Shown: positions 26,932 to 35,305 of the stretch, in pieces
Numbering within the stretch: position 1 is the first letter of the stretch
Layout: each line of letters begins with the position of its first letter
NCBI RefSeq assembly: GCF_008710095.1
Contig: NZ_VYKJ01000001.1
Coordinates: 434,001 to 498,000, forward strand
Length of the DNA: 64,000 bases
Direction: 5' to 3'
Source of the DNA: Affinibrenneria salicis
GTDB taxonomy: Bacteria; Pseudomonadota; Gammaproteobacteria; Enterobacterales; Enterobacteriaceae
Notes under the pieces: model-generated
Database searches by the model: none
Seen by the model: the letters and a program-made list of their open reading frames with translations, nothing else
What the model was told of the DNA's origin: nothing
Position numbers and translations under genes: made by a program

Positions 26932-28533
26932 ATGCACAACGGTGGATATTACTTAGGTGTTGATGTCGGTTCGGCCAGCGTTCGCGCCGGGTTGTACGAC
27001 GCGCGCGGTCAGCGTCTGGCCTTCGCCGTACGGCCGATCAGCCAGTTTCGCCACGGCGCCGATCAGGTCGAGCAATCCTCGGCGGAAATCTGGCGCCAGG
27101 TCTGCGCGGCCGTGCGGGAGGCGGTCGACGGGGCACAGGTCGACCGTCAACGCATCCGTTCGCTCGGCTTTGACGCCACCTGCTCGCTGGTGGCGATCGA
27201 TGGCGACGAACGCGGCGTTTCCGTAGCGCAGGACGGCGCGCCGGATCGCGACATTATTATGTGGATGGATCATCGCGCCGCGCAGGAAACGGCGGAGATT
27301 AACGCCAGCGGGGACGACGCCCTGCGTTACGTCGGCGGCGAAGTCAGCATTGAGATGGAACTTCCTAAAGTGCTGTGGCTGAAGCGCCATTTTCCGCAGC
27401 GCTACCAGCAAACCGCGCGCTTCTTCGATCTGGCCGATTTTCTGGTGTGGAAAGCCACCGGCAATGACGTGGCCAGCCTCTGTACTCTGACCTGTAAATG
27501 GAATTATCTCGCCCACGAGGGCCGCTTCAGTATGCCGCTGCTGCGGGCGGTCGGGCTGGACGATTTGCTGACGAAGATCCCGGGCCGGATTATCGACATC
27601 GGCGCGCCGGCCGGCCAGTTAAGCGCCAGAGCGGCCGGCGAGCTGGGTCTGCCGCCGGGCGTGGTCGTGGCAAGCGGAATTATCGACGCTCACGCCGGCG
27701 GGCTGGCGCTGATCGGGGGCCAGCCGCAGGGCGCGCTGGCGATCATCAGCGGCACCTCCAACTGCCATATGCTGGTCAACAAAGCGCAACTGGAAACGCC
27801 GGGAGTATGGGGACCGTACTGGTCAGCCATGCTGCCGGGCTGGTGGCTGACGGAAGGCGGGCAGAGCGCGGCCGGCTCACTGATCGACTGGACGCTGCGG
27901 CAGCAGGGCCAGAGCGCGCAACTGTTCAGCGCGGCCGACGCGCAGGGCCTGCATCCCGTGGCGTTGGCGAACCGGTGGGTGGCGCAGCTGGAACAACATG
28001 AGCCGCTGCCGACCCGCCATCTGCACGTCCTGGCGGATCACCACGGCAATCGCTCGCCGCGCGCCAATCCGCATGCGCGCGGCAGCGTGTGCGGCTTAAC
28101 GCTGGAAAGCGGCGAGCCGGCGCTGGCCCGCCTGTATCTCGCCACGCTGCAGGCCATCGCCTACGGCACCCGCCATATTATCGACGCCATGGAGCAGGCC
28201 GGGCATCGCATTACGCATCTCGTTATGTGCGGCGGCGCCACCCATAACCCGCTGTGGCTGCGCGAATATGCCGATATCGCCGGGCGCGATATCCACCTGA
28301 TGCGCGAAGAGGATGCCGTTACGCTGGGGGCGGCCATCTGCGGCGCCGTGGCCTGCGGCGCCTGGCCGGATTTCCCGGCCGCCTGCGGCGCGCTGGCGCA
28401 ACCCGGCGAAACCCTGCGCGCCAGGCCGGAGATGGCCGCCTTCCATCAGCGCAAATATCAGGTCTATTTACAGCTGTATGAACAGCAACAAGCGCTGGAC
28501 CGCATCATGGCGGATGCCGCCGACGGCAAATGA
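26932..28533 (+). CDS. FGGY-family pentulokinase (D-ribulokinase-like)
   Basis: A 533-residue FGGY kinase. It starts YYLGVDVGSASVRAGLYD (ATP-site) and carries GFDATCSLVAIDGD, a stretch characteristic of the eukaryotic-FGGY/D-ribulokinase group rather than of AraB, GlpK or FucK. The C-terminal GGGATHNPLWLREYADIAGRDI box is present but reads MCGGATHNP. It probably phosphorylates D-ribulose at O-5, giving a pentose-phosphate intermediate. The ATG at 26932 has AGGAG 6 bases upstream. Between the transporter and fucA genes, it gives this locus a second kinase beside FucK. Confidence 0.88.
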   Translation: MHNGGYYLGVDVGSASVRAGLYDARGQRLAFAVRPISQFRHGADQVEQSSAEIWRQVCAAVREAVDGAQVDRQRIRSLGFDATCSLVAIDGDERGVSVAQDGAPDRDIIMWMDHRAAQETAEINASGDDALRYVGGEVSIEMELPKVLWLKRHFPQRYQQTARFFDLADFLVWKATGNDVASLCTLTCKWNYLAHEGRFSMPLLRAVGLDDLLTKIPGRIIDIGAPAGQLSARAAGELGLPPGVVVASGIIDAHAGGLALIGGQPQGALAIISGTSNCHMLVNKAQLETPGVWGPYWSAMLPGWWLTEGGQSAAGSLIDWTLRQQGQSAQLFSAADAQGLHPVALANRWVAQLEQHEPLPTRHLHVLADHHGNRSPRANPHARGSVCGLTLESGEPALARLYLATLQAIAYGTRHIIDAMEQAGHRITHLVMCGGATHNPLWLREYADIAGRDIHLMREEDAVTLGAAICGAVACGAWPDFPAACGALAQPGETLRARPEMAAFHQRKYQVYLQLYEQQQALDRIMADAADGK

Positions 28534-28536
28534 GCG

Positions 28537-28569
28537 CGCGCCGGCCGCCGGATTCAGGCGGCCGGCGCG
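28537..28569 (+). repeat. 13-bp GC-rich hairpin after the pentulokinase gene
   Basis: The arms 28537-28549 and 28557-28569 are perfect 13-bp complements with a 7-base loop, three bases after the kinase stop and 124 bp before fucA. No U-tract follows, so it probably protects or tunes the mRNA rather than ending it. Confidence 0.55.
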
Positions 28570-28693
28570 ATAACCAAAAATGTCAGGGCGCATGACTATG
28601 CGGTAATTCGCTATTGCCGCTGACGTGAATCAATCACGCCGGTTGATTCACGTCATTTCCGTTATTCCGTCTTTCGCTCTCTGGAGAAATAAA

Positions 28694-29341
28694 ATGGAAA
28701 GAGATGTTCTGGCTCGTGAAATAATAGACACCTGTCTTGAGATGACTCGCCTGGGCTTAAACCAGGGCACGGCGGGCAACGTCAGCGTACGCTATCGGGA
28801 CGGCATGCTGATTACCCCCACCGGCACCCCTTATGAAAGATTAACCGAGCGGCAGATTGTATTGGTCGATGCCGACGGCCGGCACGAGGCGGGCAAAATA
28901 CCGTCCAGCGAGTGGCGTTTCCACCAGGCGGTGTACCAGGCCCGCCCGCAGGCCAACGCGGTGGTGCACAACCACGCGGTGCACTGCACCGCGGTATCGA
29001 TCCTCAACCGCCCGATTCCCGCCATCCATTACATGATCGCCGTCGGCGGAGGCAATACGATTCCCTGCGCCCCTTACGCCACCTTCGGCACCAGACAGCT
29101 CTCCGAACAGGTGGCGCGGGTGATGAAAGATCATAAGGCCACGCTGCTGCAACACCACGGCATGATCGCCAGCGAAGCGAATCTGGAAAAAGCGCTGTGG
29201 CTGGCGCAGGAGGTCGAAGTGCTCGCCCGCCTCTATCTCACGACCTTAGCCATTGTCGATCCCGTCCCGCTGCTGCCCGATGAGGAAATCGCCATCGTGC
29301 TGGAGAAATTTAAAACCTACGGTCTGCGTATCGAAGAATAG
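28694..29341 (+). CDS. fucA: L-fuculose-phosphate aldolase (class II)
   Basis: A 215-residue class II aldolase, exactly the length of E. coli FucA. Start MERDVLAREIIDTCLEMTRLGLNQGTAGN is typical. The zinc ligands are seen in Glu of PSSEWRFH, His-x-His in VVHNHAVHC and the His of LLQHHGMIA. It splits L-fuculose-1-phosphate (or D-ribulose-1-phosphate) into dihydroxyacetone phosphate and lactaldehyde (or glycolaldehyde). The ATG at 28694 has GGAG about 7 bases upstream. The lactaldehyde reductase fucO is not nearby. Confidence 0.93.
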   Translation: MERDVLAREIIDTCLEMTRLGLNQGTAGNVSVRYRDGMLITPTGTPYERLTERQIVLVDADGRHEAGKIPSSEWRFHQAVYQARPQANAVVHNHAVHCTAVSILNRPIPAIHYMIAVGGGNTIPCAPYATFGTRQLSEQVARVMKDHKATLLQHHGMIASEANLEKALWLAQEVEVLARLYLTTLAIVDPVPLLPDEEIAIVLEKFKTYGLRIEE

Positions 29342-29716
29342 GCCGGTCGCGCCTATCCGCGATGCATTGATGCGCCGTAAACGGGGGCTTATGACCCGAA
29401 AATCCGGCGCCGGCCCCTTACTCTTTTAGGCGGGCGATGGTGGTATTGCGGCATGCCGTACTTCCAACGGCCGCAGACGCGCCCGGCTGGCGTTTCAGCC
29501 GCCGCCCCTGGCGACGTTGCCCCCGCCCGCCCTTGCCGCTTGCCACGCAGCGGCCCTGCCGGTGGAAACGGCCGGACTTTTCCCGCCAGCGGGAAGACAG
29601 CCGCGGCCATGTGTCTCTCAACGCCGCGGCCGATGGCTATGCTGCCCTGCGGGTGTGGATCATCAGCCTGTTGCGGCGCGCCATATTCGTTTCCACCCGT
29701 ACCTGATGCCGTCGCA
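29342..29716. other. 375-bp gap between convergent operons, nothing recognised
   Basis: This gap lies between the ends of fucA and xdhB. Short frames on both strands have no family resemblance or ribosome sites, and I found no clear terminator with a U-tract. Confidence 0.5.
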
Positions 29717-32080
29717 TCATCCGCGCCGGGCGGCGTCTCGCATGGCGACGACGCCGCGCAGCACCTGCTCCGGCGTGGCCGGCACCGGCATCATCGGGTG
29801 ACGACGGTAATCGCTCAGGCTGGCGACCGCATCCTGCAGCGCGCTCCAGACGGAAATGCCCAGCATAAACGGCGGCTCGCCCACCGCCTTCGAGCGGAAA
29901 ACCGTTTCGGCCACGTTGCGCTGATTTTCCAGCAGCTGAACGCGAAAATCAGGCGGAATATCGGCGACGGTCGGCACCTTGTAGCTGGCCGGCGAATCCG
30001 TCATCAGCCGCCCCTGCTGATCCCACACCAGCTCTTCGCAGGTAACCCAGCCCATCCCCTGGATAAATCCGCCCTCCACCTGGCCGATATCGATCATCGG
30101 GTTCAACGACGCGCCGGCGTCGTGCAGAATATCCACCCGCAGCACCCGATACTCGCCGGTCAGCGTATCCACGATCACCTCGGAGCAGGCGGCGCCATAG
30201 ACGAAATAGTAAAACGGCCGGCCGCGGCCGGCTTCGCGGTCGTAATGAATGCCGGGCACCCGGTAGTAGCCGGTGGCCGACAGCGACACCTGGTTCAGCC
30301 AGGCCATGTTGGCCACCTGCGCGAAGGTAAAATGCCGCTGCCCGACCCGCACGATGCCGTTGCGAAAGCTGACGTCGGCCGGCGCGCAGTTATGAAGCCG
30401 GCACAGCATGGTCTCCAGCCGCTGTTTCAGGATCTGCGCGGCGTTTTGCGCCGCTTTGCCGTTCAGATCCGCGCCGCTGGAAGCGGCGGTCGGCGAGGTG
30501 TTCGGCACCTTGCCGGTGTGGGTGGCGGTGATTTGGATCCGATCGATGTCGATCTGCAGCACCTCGGCGACGATCTGCGCCACCTTGGTATTCAGCCCCT
30601 GCCCCATTTCTGTGCCGCCGTGATTGAGCTGTACGCTGCCGTCGGAGTAAATCAGCAACAGCGCCCCGGCCTGATTGAGAAAGGTGGCGGTGAAAGAGAT
30701 GCCGAATTTGACCGGCGTCAGCGCCAGACCGCGCCGCAACAGCGGGTGCTGCGCGTTGAAGGCGCGAATCGCCGCGCGCCGGCGCTGATAATCCGCGCTC
30801 TCTTCCAGTCGGGCGGTGATGTCATCCAGTAAGTTCCCTTCCACCGGCTGGTAATAGTGAGTCACGTCGCGCCCGGGCTGACCGTAATAGTTGCGTTTGC
30901 GCACCTCGAGCGGATCCAGCCCCAGCACACAGGCGATCCGCTCAATGATCTGCTCTATCGCCACAATGCCCTGCGGCCCGCCAAAACCACGGAACGCCGT
31001 ATTGGAGGCGATATTGGTGCGACAGCGATAGCCGGTGATCAACGCGTCGCCGAGGTAGTAGGCATTGTCGATATGGAACATGGCGCGATCGACGATCGAA
31101 CCGGACAGATCGAGTGAGTGGCCGCAGTTGCCGGCCAGATCGATCTTAACGCCGTTAAAGACGCCGCGTTCGTCAAAGCCGACGTCATAGCGGATAAAGA
31201 ACGGATGGCGCTTACCGGTAATGCGCATATCGTCGCGCCGCGATAAACGCATTTTCGCCGGCCGGCCGGTCAGCCGCGCCGCCACCGCGCACAAACAGGC
31301 CACGCCCGCCGCCTGCGTCTCTTTGCCGCCGAATCCGCCGCCGATACGCCGCATCTCGATAGTCACCTGGCTCATGCTGACGCCCAACACCGAGGCCACC
31401 AGTTTTTGTACCTCGGTCGGGTTCTGGCTGGCGGCGTAGACCGTAACCGAGCCGTCCTCGCCGGGGTTAACGATGGCCGCCTGGGTTTCCAGATAGAAAT
31501 GTTCCTGCCCGCCGACCTGCAGCTCGCCCTGAATGCGGTGCGCCGCCTGTTCCAGCGCGCCCTGCGCGTCGCCGCGCCGGTGCACGAACGGCCGTTCGAC
31601 GAACAATTCCTTCTCCAGCGCTTCGCGCACATCCAGCACCGGGGTCAATACCTCGTATTCAATTACGGCGGCCTGCGCGGCCTGGCGGGCGGCCTCGCGC
31701 GTTTCCGCCGCCACCGCCAGTACAATCTGGCCGACATAGTTGACCGTCTCGCACGCCAGCAGCGGATCGCCCGGCGCCAGCGCGCCGATATCCAGGTTGC
31801 CGGGCACCTGTTGCCAGGTCAGCACCTCGACCACGCCGGGAATCTGGTAGCAGGGCGTCACGTCCAGTTTCAGGATGCGCGCATGGGCATGCTCGCTAAG
31901 CCGCGGGCAGAGGTGCAGCAGTCCGGCCGGTTCAGGGCGATCGTCGATATAGCGCGCCTCGCCGCTAACGTGCTTCTCGGCGCTTTCATGCTGACGGCTG
32001 CGCCCCACGCCGCTGGTCAATTCCTGCTGATACTGCGCCTGCAGGGCCTCGGCGCTGAGCGGTACAGGATTATGCGACAT
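29717..32080 (-). CDS. xdhB: Xanthine dehydrogenase, molybdenum-binding subunit
   Basis: A 787-residue large subunit of a bacterial XdhAB-type xanthine dehydrogenase. Landmarks of the Mo-pterin domain: GGQEHFYLETQAA, IGGGFGGKETQAA, AFRGFGGPQG, MGQGLNTKVAQ and the catalytic-Glu region SKAVGEPPFMLG near the C terminus. It oxidises hypoxanthine and xanthine to urate using molybdopterin in the cytoplasm, passing electrons to the XdhA clusters. Its start overlaps the end of xdhA by 11 bp. Third gene of a guaD-xdhA-xdhB operon, so guanine can be taken to urate by one transcript. Confidence 0.95.
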   Translation of the reverse strand: MSHNPVPLSAEALQAQYQQELTSGVGRSRQHESAEKHVSGEARYIDDRPEPAGLLHLCPRLSEHAHARILKLDVTPCYQIPGVVEVLTWQQVPGNLDIGALAPGDPLLACETVNYVGQIVLAVAAETREAARQAAQAAVIEYEVLTPVLDVREALEKELFVERPFVHRRGDAQGALEQAAHRIQGELQVGGQEHFYLETQAAIVNPGEDGSVTVYAASQNPTEVQKLVASVLGVSMSQVTIEMRRIGGGFGGKETQAAGVACLCAVAARLTGRPAKMRLSRRDDMRITGKRHPFFIRYDVGFDERGVFNGVKIDLAGNCGHSLDLSGSIVDRAMFHIDNAYYLGDALITGYRCRTNIASNTAFRGFGGPQGIVAIEQIIERIACVLGLDPLEVRKRNYYGQPGRDVTHYYQPVEGNLLDDITARLEESADYQRRRAAIRAFNAQHPLLRRGLALTPVKFGISFTATFLNQAGALLLIYSDGSVQLNHGGTEMGQGLNTKVAQIVAEVLQIDIDRIQITATHTGKVPNTSPTAASSGADLNGKAAQNAAQILKQRLETMLCRLHNCAPADVSFRNGIVRVGQRHFTFAQVANMAWLNQVSLSATGYYRVPGIHYDREAGRGRPFYYFVYGAACSEVIVDTLTGEYRVLRVDILHDAGASLNPMIDIGQVEGGFIQGMGWVTCEELVWDQQGRLMTDSPASYKVPTVADIPPDFRVQLLENQRNVAETVFRSKAVGEPPFMLGISVWSALQDAVASLSDYRRHPMMPVPATPEQVLRGVVAMRDAARRG

Positions 32081-33512
32081 AATCGGCTACCCCCATGAAC
32101 GGGATTTCTCCCTGCAGAGACAAATAGTAGCGACGCAGCAGATTGCCGGCGATTTGCCGCCGGTAGTCCGCGCTGGCGCGGAAATCGCTCAGCGGCGTAA
32201 ATTCCTGTTCCAGCACCCGACAGGCCGCCTCCAGCGTCGCTTCGTTCCAGGGCCGGCCGCACAGCGCCTGTTCGCAGCGCGGCGCGCGGCGCGGAATGGC
32301 GTCCATCCCGCCAAACGCGATACGCGCTTCGCTGACGACGCCGTCCCGCAGGCATACGGCAAACGCGCCGGCCACCGCGGAGATATCATCGTCCGGCCGT
32401 TTGGCGACCTTCCAGGCGCGAAAGTTGCTCACCCGTTCGCCGCGCGGGATCACGATCGACCGAATAAACTCGCCCTCACGCAACGCGGTCTGGCGATAAG
32501 CGAGAAAAAAGTCATGCAGCGGCAGCCGCCGTTCGCTGTCGCCGCACTGCAGCCGCAACTGCGCATCCAGCGCCAGCAACAGCGGCGGCGTATCGCCGAT
32601 CGGCGAGGCGTTGCCGATATTGCCGCCCAGCGTGCCGCGGTTGCGGATCTGCTGCGAGGCGAAGCGCCGCAGCAGATCCGCAAAGGACGGGATGAGCCCG
32701 CTCAGCAGGCTGGCGCACTGGCTTATCGACAGCCCGGCGCCCAGTTCGATGCTGTCCTCGGTCACCTGCCAGCATTGCAGTTCCTCCACCTGATCCAGTG
32801 CGATCAACAACGGCAGCGGACGGCAGGCCTGAGTGATCTCCAGCGCCAGATCGGTGCCGCCGGCCAGCAGCCTGGCGCGCGGATATTGCCGATAGCAGTC
32901 GGCCAGCTGGCCGAGGGTTTTCGGTATGAAGCAGCAGTTTCCCTGCTCTTTCAGCGTCTGCCGGCGCCGGTGCTGCAGCGCGCTCAAGCGCTGAACGGTG
33001 ATCGCCGCCTGACGGGAAAAGCTGTCCTCCACGGGCTGTTCGCACAGCAGACGGGCGGCGTCCATAATCGGCCGGTAGCCGGTACAGCGGCACAAATTGC
33101 CGGCCAACGCCAGTTCGGCCTGCTGACGATCCCAGCCCCGGCTGTTTTTCTGTAAGGTAAATAGCGTCATCACGATGCCTGGCGTACAGAAGCCGCACTG
33201 CGAGGCGTGCAGATCGACCACCGCCTGCTGCACCGGATGCAGCGCGCCCTGCTGGCGCAGATCTTCCACCGTAATGAGCTGTTTACCCTGCAGCGCGCTG
33301 ATTAGCGTCAGGCAGGCGTTGGCGGTTTCATAACGCATACGCCCCTGCTCCACCCGCCCCAGCGTCACGGTACAGGCGCCGCAATCGCCGGAAGCGCACC
33401 CTTCCTTCGTGCCGGGACGGCGGCGGCGCTCGCGCAAATAGTTCAACACCGTCATATTGGGATCGATATCCCGCTCGGTGACCAGCGTTTGATTGAGCAA
33501 AAACTGGATCAT
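32070..33512 (-). CDS. xdhA: Xanthine dehydrogenase, [2Fe-2S]/FAD subunit
   Basis: A 480-residue small subunit. Residues 1-165 carry two [2Fe-2S] clusters (GCASGDCGACTV; later CGFCTPGIVM and CRCTGYRP); residues 190-480 form a CO-dehydrogenase-type FAD domain (LLAGGTDLALEI; RNRGTLGGNIGNASPIGD). It transfers electrons from XdhB to NAD+. The start at 33512 has a strong AGGAGG site and overlaps the guaD stop in an ATGA, whereas a longer frame to 33551 would run into guaD. Pairing with guaD supports a purine-oxidising role. Confidence 0.95.
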   Translation of the reverse strand: MIQFLLNQTLVTERDIDPNMTVLNYLRERRRRPGTKEGCASGDCGACTVTLGRVEQGRMRYETANACLTLISALQGKQLITVEDLRQQGALHPVQQAVVDLHASQCGFCTPGIVMTLFTLQKNSRGWDRQQAELALAGNLCRCTGYRPIMDAARLLCEQPVEDSFSRQAAITVQRLSALQHRRRQTLKEQGNCCFIPKTLGQLADCYRQYPRARLLAGGTDLALEITQACRPLPLLIALDQVEELQCWQVTEDSIELGAGLSISQCASLLSGLIPSFADLLRRFASQQIRNRGTLGGNIGNASPIGDTPPLLLALDAQLRLQCGDSERRLPLHDFFLAYRQTALREGEFIRSIVIPRGERVSNFRAWKVAKRPDDDISAVAGAFAVCLRDGVVSEARIAFGGMDAIPRRAPRCEQALCGRPWNEATLEAACRVLEQEFTPLSDFRASADYRRQIAGNLLRRYYLSLQGEIPFMGVADYVA

Positions 33513-34849
33513 GCTACCTCCTGTTGCTTGTTGTCCGGCTGCCAGACGCATTCGCCGTTTACCCAGGTGGCGGCGATATTGCGGTCGTCGCCCAGCGTCA
33601 TCAGCACGAACAGCCGCTCGAAGATCGTCTGGCTATTGCCGTAGCGCAATCTCTGCAGCGGGGTGACCGCCGGATCGATAACGACGAAATCGGCCTCTTT
33701 ACCGGCGTTGAAATTGCCCAGCTGCGCGTCCAGATCCAGCGCGCGCGCGCCGCCCAGCGTGGCGTGATAAATCGCTTCCGCCGCCGCAAGGGAATACTGT
33801 TGCAGCTGGCCGACCTTGTAGGCTTCGCCCAGCGTCTGCAGGATATTAAACGAGGTGCCGGCGCCGATATCGGTGCCGATGCCCATCAATACGCCCTTAT
33901 CCCAGCAGCGCTGCAGCCGGAACAGACCGCTGCCCAGAAACAGGTTGGAGGTAGGACAAAAGGCGATGGACGAGCGGGTGCGGCGCAGGCAATCCCATTC
34001 GCGGTCTTCAAGATGCAGGCAGTGAGCAAACACGCTGCGGCGGCCGGTAAGCCGATAGTGGTGATACACATCCAGATAGCCGTCGCGTTCGGGATACAGC
34101 GCGTTCACCCAGGCGACTTCCTGCTGGTTTTCGCTCAGATGGGTATGCAGCCAGACATCGGGGAACTCCTCGCGCAGGCGCTGCACCGCCGCCAGCAGCG
34201 CCGGGGAAGAGGTGGGAGCGAAACGCGGCGTCAGGGCGTAGCCCAACCGGCCCTTGCCGTGCCAGCGCTGAATCAATTCCCGCGTCTGCCGATAGCTGTC
34301 TTGCGGCGTTTCGAGCAATTCATCCGGCGCATTGCGATCCATCATCACCTTACCGGCGATCAGACGCATGCCCAGCCGCCCGGCGGCGCTGAACAGGGCA
34401 TCGACCGACTCGGGGTGCACGGTGCCGAATACCAGCGCGGTGGTGGTGCCGTTGCTGAGCAACTGCTGAAGAAAGAAGGCCGACATGCGCGCCGCGTGCG
34501 CCGGACAGCCATACTGGCTCTCGACCGGAAAGGTGTAGCGCTGCAGCCATTCGAGCAACTGCTCGCCGAAGGCGCCGATCATTTCGGTTTGCGGGTAATG
34601 GATGTGCGTATCAATAAATCCCGGCAAAATCAGTTTACCGCGGTAGTCGATAACCGCCTGTTCATCGACCAGCGCGCTCTTTCCTTCATCCCAGGGACGC
34701 AGGCTGATGATTCTCCCCCCATCGATCAACAACAGCCCGTCGTCGAGGTAGCGCGTCTGGCGCATTATCTGCTGCGGACTGTCCGCCGGCGCGGTAATAT
34801 CGAAAAAGCTGCCCCGGATAGCTTTGGTATAGTGTGCTGACATCGTCAT
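33509..34849 (-). CDS. guaD: Guanine deaminase
   Basis: A 446-residue amidohydrolase, close to the 439 residues of E. coli GuaD. Metal-binding and catalytic motifs are in order: FIDTHIHYPQTEMIG, WLHTHLSENQQEV, SVFAHCLHL, AFCPTSNLFLGSGLF and GIGTDIGAGTSF. It deaminates guanine to xanthine, the substrate of the XdhAB enzyme encoded next. First gene of the operon; a sigma-54-type promoter lies about 90 bp upstream and two LacI/PurR-like boxes beyond it. An ATG two codons in (34843) is an equally possible start. Confidence 0.93.
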   Translation of the reverse strand: MTMSAHYTKAIRGSFFDITAPADSPQQIMRQTRYLDDGLLLIDGGRIISLRPWDEGKSALVDEQAVIDYRGKLILPGFIDTHIHYPQTEMIGAFGEQLLEWLQRYTFPVESQYGCPAHAARMSAFFLQQLLSNGTTTALVFGTVHPESVDALFSAAGRLGMRLIAGKVMMDRNAPDELLETPQDSYRQTRELIQRWHGKGRLGYALTPRFAPTSSPALLAAVQRLREEFPDVWLHTHLSENQQEVAWVNALYPERDGYLDVYHHYRLTGRRSVFAHCLHLEDREWDCLRRTRSSIAFCPTSNLFLGSGLFRLQRCWDKGVLMGIGTDIGAGTSFNILQTLGEAYKVGQLQQYSLAAAEAIYHATLGGARALDLDAQLGNFNAGKEADFVVIDPAVTPLQRLRYGNSQTIFERLFVLMTLGDDRNIAATWVNGECVWQPDNKQQEVA

Positions 34850-34939
34850 TCCTTTTTTATATACCGTTGTTTTTCAGTCGACTGAACCGCCGCCCGAAGA
34901 CTGTCCGGTATAAACCGGCCGCTCGCTTTATTTATAAAC

Positions 34940-34955
34940 AGCAATTTCCATACCA
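34940..34955 (-). promoter_or_regulatory. Sigma-54 (-24/-12) promoter of guaD-xdhAB
   Basis: On the minus strand TGGTATGGAAATTGCT keeps the invariant GG and GC at exact spacing and matches the consensus TGGCACGNNNNTTGCA except at positions 4, 6 and 16. The expected transcription start is near 34928, giving a leader of about 79 bases before guaD. A sigma-54 activator, ygeV, is encoded at 45628. Confidence 0.7.
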
Positions 34956-35026
34956 TAATTAAAATACAACAATTCATTTATTATCAAATGGTTAAATAAT
35001 TCAATCAGCCAACAACGGAACACTAA

Positions 35027-35042
35027 AAGCAAACGATTGCTT
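35027..35042. promoter_or_regulatory. PurR/LacI-type box 1
   Basis: AAGCAAACGATTGCTT matches the PurR operator form (ANGCAANCGNTTNCNT) at every fixed position. It lies about 107 bp upstream of the predicted guaD start of transcription and 20 bp, centre to centre, from box 2. Confidence 0.7.
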
Positions 35043-35046
35043 ATCA

Positions 35047-35062
35047 TAGCAAACGGTTGCTT
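35047..35062. promoter_or_regulatory. PurR/LacI-type box 2
   Basis: TAGCAAACGGTTGCTT has the same GCAAACGnTTGC core as box 1, two helical turns away. On the minus strand the sequence TATGAT lies between the boxes, so they could also flank a sigma-70 -10 element. Confidence 0.65.
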
Positions 35063-35305
35063 TTACCTTGTCTATCAATAGAGGCAGTTAAACTCAACCG
35101 ACAGGAAATATTGTTGCGCACTATAAAAAAGCAGATGCCCGACGCAATGCCCGAATAATGTGCATGATGCGCCCCGGCCGGGAGAAAATTAAACGACCGG
35201 AAAAATAAATTTCAATACGCAGAACAGAAAGAATAAACGGCGGGGGGGGAGAAAAAATTAACCGAAGACATCCGTTTTGGTATGCCTTCGGCTAAATAGC
35301 ATGTC
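35063..35305. other. Gap downstream of the porin gene
   Basis: This stretch between the PurR-like boxes and the end of the porin gene holds no gene. A G-run (35239-35250) and a weak repeat of CCGAAGRCAT/ATGCCTTCGG form near 35262-35292 (CCGAAG with CTTCGG) may serve as the porin terminator. Confidence 0.4.

Noticed and set aside
29453..30832. A 459-codon plus-strand frame starting in the fucA/xdhB gap
   Set aside because: Most of it is antisense to xdhB, and the part in the gap is low-complexity Pro/Ala/Arg.
33524..34840. A 438-codon plus-strand frame opposite guaD
   Set aside because: Mirror-frame product of the guaD coding sequence; no ribosome site or recognisable domain.
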